Program-made: the position numbers and the translations under genes | In this document: positions 57,041 through 64,000 of the stretch, piece after piece | Layout: each line of letters begins with the position of its first letter | Position numbering within the stretch: position 1 is the first letter of the stretch | Assembly (NCBI RefSeq): GCF_002980595.1 | Contig: NZ_PVLQ01000012.1 | Location: 186,001 to 250,000, forward strand | Direction of reading: 5' to 3' | DNA: 64,000 nt | DNA from: Malikia granosa | Lineage (GTDB): Bacteria; Pseudomonadota; Gammaproteobacteria; Burkholderiales; Burkholderiaceae_C | Notes under the pieces: model-generated | What the model was told of the DNA's origin: nothing | The model's input: the letters and a program-made list of their open reading frames with translations, nothing else | Database searches by the model: none

Positions 57041-57370
57041 GAGGGGGTTGCTGATATTAATATATTTATTGTTTTTTGGGGTGCGGTGGGTTTCAGGTGG
57101 GTTCCGAGAGTGCGAACAGCTAGAGCGCTACCGGGCTGCCCTTGCTGGGCCGCGGGTTCATCGGGCGTTTCGTTGCAGGATGCAACTGGCTCTGTCGCTC
57201 ATTGCAGCAGGTTGCGGTAACAAGGAAAGTGCGCTTTCCAATAGAGCAATCATTGTACCCGCTAGCAGGATTCAAACCCTTGAATTCAAAGAATTTCGGG
57301 TATTTCCATGCTAAGCGGCGAGCCTGGATCGCCGGCTTGCCATTCGCCGGTGCTGGAGCACTGGGGGAGG
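57041..57370. other. 330-bp intergenic region without a gene
   Basis: Gap between the hybrid kinase start and the dinB end, both on the minus strand. It holds an AT-rich run near 57052-57075, likely the kinase promoter, a perfect palindrome GGAAAG-TGCG-CTTTCC near 57223-57241, and near 57263-57280 a minus-strand GGGTTTGAATCCTGC that resembles a tRNA T-arm with one changed base. No coding frame convinces me. Confidence 0.6.
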
Positions 57371-58588
57371 CTAGAACAGCGGCAAGGACAGGCCCGCTTG
57401 CAGCCCTGGCGCCGGTCCGGGGCTGGCGGCGAGCAGGTCCGGCCTGGCCAGCGTGCCTACCCGCACGCCGAGCAGGCGCAGGCGGCGCGTCAGGTCGACC
57501 CGCTTGAGGCACTGGCCCGCGATGCGGCGGATCTCGCGCGCGTCGGCGCTGTACTGCTCGACGGTCAGCTCGCGCGTGACCGACTGGAAATCGTCGTAGC
57601 GCAGCTTGATGCCTATGGTGCGGCCGACATAGCCCTTGGCCCTGAGGTCGGCTGCCACCTGCTCGCACAGCCGGGTGAAGATGGCGCCGAGCTCGGCCTT
57701 GTCGCGCACCGGATGCAGGTCGCGCTCGAAGGTGGTCTCGCGGCTGACGCTGACAGGCTCGCTGTGGGTGACGACCGGGCTGTCGTCGCGGCCCCAGGCG
57801 GCCTCGTGCAGCCAGGCGCCATGGCTGGGGCCGAACTGCCGCAGCAGCGCCTGCAGCGGCTGGGCGGCCAGCTCGCCGATGGTGTGGATGCCCAGCGCCT
57901 GCAGCTTCTGGTCGGTCTTCGGGCCGATGCCGTTGATCTTGCGGCAGGGCAGGGGCCAGATCAGGCGCTGCAGGTCGGACTCGTGGATGACCGAGATCCC
58001 GGCCGGCTTGTTGAATTCGCTGGCCATCTTGGCCAGCAGCTTGTTGGGTGCGACGCCGATCGAGCAGCTCAGCCCGGTGGCGTCCAGGATGCCGCGCTGG
58101 ATCAGCCGCGCCAGCACCCGCCCGCCCTCGCGCTGGCCGCCCGGTACCTCGGTGAAGTCGATGTAGACCTCGTCGATCCCGCGGTCCTCCAGCAGTGGCG
58201 CGATCTCGCGGATCACGGCCTTGAAGGCGCGCGAGCAGCGCCTGATCTCGTCGAAGTCGACCGGCAGCAGGATGGCATCCGGGCACAGCCTGGCGGCCTT
58301 CATCAGCCCCATCGCCGAGCCGATGCCGAACTGGCGCGCGGCATAGGTCGCGGTGGTGATGACGCCGCGCCCGGCATAGTCGCGCAGGCGCGGGAAGTCG
58401 GCGACAGGGATCTCGGACAGCGGCAGGCCGGCACGGGAGGCCTGCAGCGCATCGTCCGCGCGCCGGCGCCCGCCGCCGATGACCAGCGGCAGGCCCTTGA
58501 GCTGCGGATAGCGCAGCAGCTCGACCGACGCGAAGAAGGCGTCCATGTCGAGATGGGCGATGCGGCGGATCGGGGCAGTCGGACTCAC
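57371..58588 (-). CDS. dinB: DNA polymerase IV (Y-family)
   Basis: 405-aa translesion polymerase. The palm motifs are AHLDMDAFFASVE near residues 8-20 and GIDEVYIDFTEV near 112-123, with the metal-binding Asp/Glu residues; the helix-hairpin-helix KINGIGPKTDQKLQALGIHTIGELA lies near 197-221, then the little-finger domain. The start is GTG 58588 (VSPTAPIRRIAH), matching the family; the frame stays open to 58642. No clear LexA box is visible upstream. Confidence 0.93.
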   Translation of the reverse strand: MSPTAPIRRIAHLDMDAFFASVELLRYPQLKGLPLVIGGGRRRADDALQASRAGLPLSEIPVADFPRLRDYAGRGVITTATYAARQFGIGSAMGLMKAARLCPDAILLPVDFDEIRRCSRAFKAVIREIAPLLEDRGIDEVYIDFTEVPGGQREGGRVLARLIQRGILDATGLSCSIGVAPNKLLAKMASEFNKPAGISVIHESDLQRLIWPLPCRKINGIGPKTDQKLQALGIHTIGELAAQPLQALLRQFGPSHGAWLHEAAWGRDDSPVVTHSEPVSVSRETTFERDLHPVRDKAELGAIFTRLCEQVAADLRAKGYVGRTIGIKLRYDDFQSVTRELTVEQYSADAREIRRIAGQCLKRVDLTRRLRLLGVRVGTLARPDLLAASPGPAPGLQAGLSLPLF

Positions 58589-58705
58589 GGCAGGATTGTC
58601 GCGCGGACGCCCGCCGCCCGTCCGATCCGGGTGGCTTCTCAAAGCCGTGATAAATGAGCAAGATGGAGTCTGAGTGAAGACATAACAGGGACAGGGAGAT
58701 AAGGC

Positions 58706-61435
58706 ATGTCAGATCCGATGGCGTACCCGCGTCAGCTGCAGCGGCCCGATGGCGACCTGCTGTTCAGTTCGCTGCCGATAGGCATCGTGATGCTGGACCC
58801 GCTCGGCGCGCTGATGGCCGCCAATCCGGCTGCCGAAGCCATCCTGGGGCCGGGCGTGCAGTGCTTGTGCGACTGGCAGGCCGCCGATCCGCGCTGGGAG
58901 GCGGTGCACGAGGACGGCACGCCCTTCCTGCCCGCCGAGTATCCTGCCCGGCTGGCGCTCCAGACCGGCCAGATCATCCACCCGGCCGTCATGGGCCTGC
59001 GCGACCGCCAGCAGGACCGGCTGTGCTGGCTCCGGCTGCAGGCGGTGCCGATCCGGGATCGGCAGGGTGGCGGCTTGCAAGGGGTCTATGCGCTGTTCGA
59101 GGACATCACCGAGCAGCGGCAGGCCCGCATCGAGCTCAACGCGGCCCGCGCGGCAGCCGCCCGGCGCGAGATGGCCGAGCGGCTCGAGATGGCCGCCGAA
59201 GCCGCCAAGTTCGGCGTCTACGAGAGGAATTACGAGAGCCGGACCTGCTACTGGTCGCGCGAGCTCAAGGCGATTGCCGGCCTGCCGGAGACGGCCGAGC
59301 CCGAATCCTGCGAGGCGCTGTTCGACTTCATTCACCCCGACGACCGCGACGCCATGCAGCAGGCCTTCGCGCGCGCGCTCGACCCGCGGGGCGAGGGCTT
59401 GCTCGATCAGGTCAGCCGCCTGGTCCGGCCCGATGGCCGCTTGCGCTGGATCCACTGGGTCGGCCAGACCCGCTTCGATGGCGAGGCCGGCCAGCGCCAT
59501 CCCAAGCTGTTCAGCGGCATGGCGCTCGACATCTCGCAGTACAAGGCGGTCGAGTCCGAGCGCGAGCGCTATTTCCGCTTCTTCAATGCCGCTCCGGTCC
59601 TGATGGCTATCCTGGGCGAGGATGGCAGCTTCAAGCTCGTCAATCCGGCCGTCAAGCGCATGCTGGGCTACGCAGCGGCCGACTTCATCGGCCGTTGCTA
59701 TCCCGACCTGATCCACCCGGACGACCGGCTGGTCTCGCAGCAGGCCCTCGAGGCGGTGCACGCGGGCAGCACGAGCGCGGATGGCTTCGTCAACCGCTAT
59801 CTGTGCCAGGACGGCAGCCCGCGCTGGCTGGCCTGGAACGCGGTCTTCAGCCCGCAGGAGAAGCTGTTCTATGCGGTGGCGCGCGACATCACCGAGAGCC
59901 GGCAGGCCGAAGAGGCGCTTCATGCAGCCTCTAACTATGCCCGCAGCCTGCTCGAGGCCAGCCTCGATCCGCTGGTCACGATCAGCCCGCAGGGCAAGAT
60001 CACCGACGTCAACCGGGCCACCGAGGCCGCCATCGGCCTGGACCGCGAGGCGCTGATCGGCAGCGATTTCTCGGACTACTTCACCGATCCCGACAAGGCC
60101 CGCGCCGGCTACGAGCAGGCCTTCGAGCAGGGGCAGGTCAGCGACTATCCGCTGGTGCTGCGCCATGTCGACGGCCGCGAGACCGAGGTGCTCTACAACG
60201 CGAGCGTCTACCGCGACGAGGGCCAGCGGATCTGCGGCGTCTTTGCCGCGGCGCGCGATGTCACGCGGATCAACGCGATCGCCAAGGACCTGGCCCGGCA
60301 CCGCGAGCATCTCGAGGAACTGGTGCGCCAGCGCACTCGCGAGCTCGAGGCCGCCAAGCTGGCCGCCGAGGCCGCCAACCAGGCCAAGACTGCCTTTCTC
60401 TCCAACATCAGCCACGAGCTGCGCACGCCGATGAACGCGATCATGGGCCAGGGCTATCTGCTGCAGCAGGGTGACCTGGGGGCGCAGCAGCAGGAGCAGC
60501 TCAAGGCGCTGCAGCTGGCCAGCCGGCAGCTGCAGGCGCTGATCGAGGACATCCTGAACTACACCCGGGTCGACAGCGGCGTCCTGCACGCCGGCCAGCA
60601 GGAGTTCGAGCTCGAGGCCGTGCTCGCGGCCATTGCCGATCGCCTGCGCGAGCGCCTCGTCGCCAAGGGGCTGGAGCTGGTGCTCGAGGTCGCACCCGAT
60701 GTCCCGCCTCGGCTGACCGGCGATCCGGTCCAGATCGGCCAGGTGCTGCACAAGCTGGCGGACAACGCGGTCAAGTTCACCGAGGCCGGCCGGGTCAGGC
60801 TGGCCGTCCTGCGCGAGCCCCACGAGCAGCAGCAGGGGGCGGCGGCTCGGTGCATCTGGTTGCGTTTCGAGGTCAGCGACACCGGCATCGGGCTCGGGCC
60901 GGACGATCAATGCCATCTGTTCGAGAGCTTCCAGCAGGTCGATGACGGCCTGACGCGGCGCTACGGCGGCACCGGCCTGGGGCTGGCGATCGCGCGCAAG
61001 CTGGTCAAGCTGATGGGCGGGCAGATCGGCGTCGAGAGCCGCAAGGGCCAGGGCAGCCGCTTCTGGTTCAGCTTGCCGCTCGGGCTGGCCGATCCTGTCG
61101 CCTGTCCGCCGGGAAGCGGGGCCTGTGCTCCGGTGTTGCCGCCCGCGCTTGCCGGCGCGGCCGCGCCGGTGCGGGCTCATGAAGCCAATGAGTCCGACGC
61201 CCTGGTTGACGGCGCGGCGATCGCTTCCCTGGACCGGATGTCATGGCCCCAGCTGCAGCAACGGCTGCTGCAGCTGCTGCGCGAGGACGATGCGGGCTCG
61301 GTACCGCTGTGCGAACAGCACGCCGCCTTGCTGCAGCAGGCGCTCGGGGAGCGCTACGGTCCGCTGATGCAGGCGGTGCGGGGCTTCGACTTCGAGGCGG
61401 CATTGACCCAGCTCGGCGGGCCTGGCGCCGCCTGA
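58706..61435 (+). CDS. Multi-PAS sensor histidine kinase (soluble)
   Basis: 909-aa kinase without membrane segments. Four PAS/PAC units can be drawn (about 20-140, 160-280, 287-400 and 408-520), followed by a coiled coil (RQRTRELEAAKLAAEAANQ), HisKA with His570 in NISHELRTPMN, and HATPase ([26 protein letters not shown]). A Pro/Ala-rich linker leads to a helical tail of about 80 residues (MSWPQLQQRLLQLLREDD). No receiver domain is present and no regulator is adjacent. Its ligand is unknown; PAS units may sense oxygen or redox state. Confidence 0.88.
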   Translation: MSDPMAYPRQLQRPDGDLLFSSLPIGIVMLDPLGALMAANPAAEAILGPGVQCLCDWQAADPRWEAVHEDGTPFLPAEYPARLALQTGQIIHPAVMGLRDRQQDRLCWLRLQAVPIRDRQGGGLQGVYALFEDITEQRQARIELNAARAAAARREMAERLEMAAEAAKFGVYERNYESRTCYWSRELKAIAGLPETAEPESCEALFDFIHPDDRDAMQQAFARALDPRGEGLLDQVSRLVRPDGRLRWIHWVGQTRFDGEAGQRHPKLFSGMALDISQYKAVESERERYFRFFNAAPVLMAILGEDGSFKLVNPAVKRMLGYAAADFIGRCYPDLIHPDDRLVSQQALEAVHAGSTSADGFVNRYLCQDGSPRWLAWNAVFSPQEKLFYAVARDITESRQAEEALHAASNYARSLLEASLDPLVTISPQGKITDVNRATEAAIGLDREALIGSDFSDYFTDPDKARAGYEQAFEQGQVSDYPLVLRHVDGRETEVLYNASVYRDEGQRICGVFAAARDVTRINAIAKDLARHREHLEELVRQRTRELEAAKLAAEAANQAKTAFLSNISHELRTPMNAIMGQGYLLQQGDLGAQQQEQLKALQLASRQLQALIEDILNYTRVDSGVLHAGQQEFELEAVLAAIADRLRERLVAKGLELVLEVAPDVPPRLTGDPVQIGQVLHKLADNAVKFTEAGRVRLAVLREPHEQQQGAAARCIWLRFEVSDTGIGLGPDDQCHLFESFQQVDDGLTRRYGGTGLGLAIARKLVKLMGGQIGVESRKGQGSRFWFSLPLGLADPVACPPGSGACAPVLPPALAGAAAPVRAHEANESDALVDGAAIASLDRMSWPQLQQRLLQLLREDDAGSVPLCEQHAALLQQALGERYGPLMQAVRGFDFEAALTQLGGPGAA

Positions 61436-61441
61436 GCCACC

Positions 61442-61461
61442 GGCCTGAGCAGGCTCAGGCC
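61442..61461. terminator. Hairpin between convergent kinase and panE genes
   Basis: Perfect 9-bp inverted repeat GGCCTGAGC and GCTCAGGCC with a 2-nt loop, overlapping the panE stop. It lacks T-runs, so it is a weak terminator. Confidence 0.5.
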
Positions 61462-62366
61462 AGGGGCGGCTCGCCGGGTGGGTCTTCGAGCAGCTTGACC
61501 AGACCGTGCAGCGTGCGGTTGACCGGCGTCGGCACGCCGAGCGCCTCGCCACGGCGCACCAGCCAGCCATTGAGCTGGTCGATCTCGCTGCGCCGCCCGC
61601 GCGCCAGGTCCTGCGCGGTCGAGGATTGCTGGGTCGGCATCGCGTCGGCCAGTGCGCGCACCTGCTGCCACAGGTCGGCGGGCAGGGTCACGCCTTCGGC
61701 GCTGGCGACCGCCAGGCATTCGGCCACCGCCTCGCGCATCGTGGCCTCGATGCCCGGTCCCCGGATCATGCGGCCGTAGGGCAGGCGCGAGATCGCCGAC
61801 AGCGCGTTGTAGGCGCAGTTGACGACCAGCTTGGACCATTGCGCCGCGCGCAGGTCGGGCAGCACCTGCACCGGCACGCCGGCAGCGGCGAAGAGACTGG
61901 CGGTGGCCGCGCTGTCGGGACCGGCGCCGAGCACGAGCTCGCCGCGGCCGTGATGGCGCAGATGGCCGGGGCCGGCGAGCTCGACCGCCGCATAGACCAG
62001 CACCGGCCGCACCCGCTGCTGCGGCAGCAGGGCCTGCAGCCGGTCGGCGTTGTCCATGCCGTTCTGCAGGCTCAGCAGCAGCACGCCCGGCGCCAGATGC
62101 GGCCGCAGCGCGGCAGCGGCGGCCTCGGTGTCGCCGGACTTGACGCAGCACAACACCCAGTCGGCACCGGCCACGGCTGCCGGGTCGACGCTGGCGTGCA
62201 TGGGCACCGATTCGTCGAAGGCCAACGTCTGCAGGCGCAGTCCGTCGCGCAAGACGGCGGCGACATGGGGTGCGCGCCCGATCAGCGTGACGGCGTGGCC
62301 GGCGCGCGCGAGCAGGCCGCCGTAATAGCTGCCCACGGCGCCCGCGCCCATGATGGCGATCCTCAT
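61455..62366 (-). CDS. panE: 2-dehydropantoate 2-reductase family protein
   Basis: 303-aa NADPH-dependent ketopantoate reductase that makes D-pantoate for coenzyme A. The dinucleotide loop is MRIAIMGAGAVGSYYGG at the start; CCVKSGDTEAAAAAL near residue 75, LSLQNGMDN near 97, and KLVVNCAYNALSAISR (catalytic Lys) near 179 match PanE. The ATG overlaps the stop of the MFS gene by 4 nt, so both form one transcript. Because Burkholderiales often have several PanE paralogues, the pathway assignment is moderate. Confidence 0.88.
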   Translation of the reverse strand: MRIAIMGAGAVGSYYGGLLARAGHAVTLIGRAPHVAAVLRDGLRLQTLAFDESVPMHASVDPAAVAGADWVLCCVKSGDTEAAAAALRPHLAPGVLLLSLQNGMDNADRLQALLPQQRVRPVLVYAAVELAGPGHLRHHGRGELVLGAGPDSAATASLFAAAGVPVQVLPDLRAAQWSKLVVNCAYNALSAISRLPYGRMIRGPGIEATMREAVAECLAVASAEGVTLPADLWQQVRALADAMPTQQSSTAQDLARGRRSEIDQLNGWLVRRGEALGVPTPVNRTLHGLVKLLEDPPGEPPLA

Positions 62367-63949
62367 TTGACGCTGGTCTCCATCAGGCAGCGGGTGACGC
62401 GCGGCGGCTCGGGGCCGAGGTGGAAGGCCAGCTTGCGCGCATGCAGCTCGGCATCGGCGGCGGTGACGCGCTCGAAGCGGCGCAGGTGGTCGGTCCAGGA
62501 CTCGTCGGTGACCAGCTCGATGAAGCGGCCCGGGTCCTCGAGGTCGTGCAGCAGCTCCCAGGACAGCGCGCCCTGGCGCAGCCGGCTTGGTCGGCTCTCG
62601 TCCATCATCAGGGTCCGGAATGCCGCGGCCTGCGCCGGGTCGATCCGGTACTCGATCATCACGCTGACCCGGCCCGCGCTCGCCGGCCCGGGATGCTGCG
62701 GCGCCTGGAAGATGCGCCTGGGCGTCAGGTCGCCGGCCTGGCCGCTGTCGGGCAGCAGGCGGTTGGTCAGCCACATCGTCAGCGCGCCGGTGCCGGCGGC
62801 AATCATCAGGCTGGTCGGCACGCTGGTCCAGGTCGCGATCTGGCCCCAGAGCGCGGCCCCGCTGGCGCTGGCGCCCATGATGGCCATCTGGTACATCGAC
62901 ATGCCGCGCGCGCGCACCCAGTCGGGCAAGCCGAGCTGGATCGACACGCTCAGGCTGTTGGCAGTGGTGATCCAGGCCGCGCCGCCGAGCAGCATGGCCG
63001 GCACCGCGATCCAGAGCTGGTCGGTCCAGGCCATCACGGCCATGCTGCCGGCCTGCAGCCAGGCGCCGCGCAGCACCAGCGCGTCGCGCGGGTAGCGTTG
63101 CCGCAGCCGGGGCAGCAGGGCGGTCGAGCCGATCGCGCCGGCACCCATGGCCGCCAGCAGCAGGGTGAAGGTCGCGGCGTCGCCACCCTGCATGCCATGG
63201 GCCACCAGCGGCAGCAGCGCCATCAGCCCGGTCGAGTGGAAGAAGAAGATCCAGATCCGCAGCAGCACGCCCTTGAGCTGGCGCGACTGGGCGATGTATT
63301 GCAGCCCGACCCGCATCGCGGTGCCCAGGCGCTCGCGCCCGAGCGGGTGCGGCTTGTGCTCGCGCTGCCAGCGGCTGATCACGACCGCCGCCAGCAGCGA
63401 CAGCAGCGCGTTGAGCGCGAACACCCAGGCGCTGCCCGCCGCGGCGATGATCGCGCCGGCAATCAGCGGGCCCAGGATGCGCGACGCATTCATCGACACC
63501 CCGTTGAGCGCCAGTGCCGCCGGCAGCTGCGGTCGCGGCACCAGTTCGGGCACGATGGCGGCGAATACCGGCCAGCGCATCGCCAGCCCGATGCCGTTGG
63601 CGAACACCAGCGCCAGCAGCAGCGGCGGCGTCATCGCGCCGAGGAAGACGACCGTGCTCAGCAGCGCCGCGACGACGGCGATCCAGAGCTGGGTCGTCAG
63701 GAAGTATTTCTTGCGGTCCAGGCTGTCGGCCAGCGCGCCGCTGGGCAGGCCGAGCAGGAACACCGGCAGCGTGGCGGCGGTCTGCACCAGCGCGACCCAG
63801 ATCGGCTTGCTGGTCAGCGAGGTCATCATCCAGGCGGCGGCGACATCGTTCATCCACATGCAGAGATTGGCCACCAGCCAGGTGGACCAGAGCATGCGGA
63901 AGACGGGCTGGCGGAACGGTGCCAGCGGGGACAGTTCGTCGGGCTTCAA
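62363..63949 (-). CDS. MFS transporter with C-terminal ABM-like domain
   Basis: At least 528 aa. A 12-helix MFS_3 (EntS-type) exporter: FRMLWSTWLVANLCMWMNDVAAAWMM near residues 18-43 and SGALADSLDRKKYFLTTQLW. A soluble domain of about 100 residues follows (from VSVMIEYRIDPAQAAAF), resembling antibiotic-biosynthesis monooxygenase folds, which is typical of this subfamily. The first codon seen is TTG at 63949; the frame remains open to the window edge, so the true start may lie upstream and outside. It is coupled to panE by a 4-nt overlap. Confidence 0.82.
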   Translation of the reverse strand: MKPDELSPLAPFRQPVFRMLWSTWLVANLCMWMNDVAAAWMMTSLTSKPIWVALVQTAATLPVFLLGLPSGALADSLDRKKYFLTTQLWIAVVAALLSTVVFLGAMTPPLLLALVFANGIGLAMRWPVFAAIVPELVPRPQLPAALALNGVSMNASRILGPLIAGAIIAAAGSAWVFALNALLSLLAAVVISRWQREHKPHPLGRERLGTAMRVGLQYIAQSRQLKGVLLRIWIFFFHSTGLMALLPLVAHGMQGGDAATFTLLLAAMGAGAIGSTALLPRLRQRYPRDALVLRGAWLQAGSMAVMAWTDQLWIAVPAMLLGGAAWITTANSLSVSIQLGLPDWVRARGMSMYQMAIMGASASGAALWGQIATWTSVPTSLMIAAGTGALTMWLTNRLLPDSGQAGDLTPRRIFQAPQHPGPASAGRVSVMIEYRIDPAQAAAFRTLMMDESRPSRLRQGALSWELLHDLEDPGRFIELVTDESWTDHLRRFERVTAADAELHARKLAFHLGPEPPRVTRCLMETSVK

Positions 63950-64000
63950 GGCTGGCCGGACGCCTTCCTGGCCTGGCCCGGCCTCGCCATCATCACAGTT

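Overview
The window is GC-rich and gene-dense. It looks like chromosomal DNA of a Burkholderiales betaproteobacterium. The grounds are the four Bug/TctC-type solute receptors, a small Trp-rich protein of the TIGR04438 type, a DUF1841 protein, the glyA-nrdR order, the ccoIS-ccoNOQP-fixH-fnr-hemN block and a two-domain QueF. I cannot fix the genus. I saw no transposase, integrase, phage gene or CRISPR array.

Layout. 1-8100 is housekeeping: the rluC end, an H-NS-like protein, a HAD phosphatase, the YlqF GTPase, tRNA-Leu(UAA), class I fumarase with a YqhA-like protein, and acetyl-CoA synthetase. 8100-10810 carries a Trp-rich small protein, lgt and a malonyl-CoA synthetase-like ligase. 10848-20563 is a low-oxygen respiration block: universal stress protein, copper ATPase CcoI, CcoS, cbb3 oxidase CcoNOQP, a FixH-like protein, Fnr with its iron-sulfur cysteines, HemN and a SafE-like membrane protein. 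Three near-identical FNR boxes (TTGACC-CA-GGTCAR) sit upstream of ccoI, ccoN and hemN. A fourth, slightly degenerate one lies before a second universal stress gene at 46069. ccoG is not in the cluster.

20589-30164 holds nrdR, glyA behind a clear ZTP (pfl-motif) riboswitch, a lytic transglycosylase, and an AT-rich gene-free stretch with a candidate structured RNA and its own terminator. It then has DUF1841, TauE, comF-trmL, a degenerate methyltransferase, Sco, an iron-sulfur flavin reductase and an SDR protein with a 27-bp internal duplication.

30209-39826 is the most accessory-looking part. Nine co-directional genes encode four different Bug receptors, an SMP-30 lactonase, a cyclase, a 2-hydroxyacid dehydrogenase, an RraA/CHA-aldolase-like protein and a lactonase-type amidohydrolase. 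They are read away from a divergent IclR regulator. No TctA or TctB membrane subunit is present. The combination suggests uptake and breakdown of an organic acid or lactone that I cannot name.

40066-54412 returns to core and mixed functions: tRNA-Leu(CAA), cysM, a TusA-like protein, lrgAB, dusC, LysR with benE, uspA, valS, truC and yaaA (whose start codons overlap head to head), queF, a PilZ/YcgR protein and a ferric-reductase-like oxidoreductase. 54497-64000 carries two large sensor kinases flanking dinB, then panE and an MFS exporter whose 5' end lies near the window edge.
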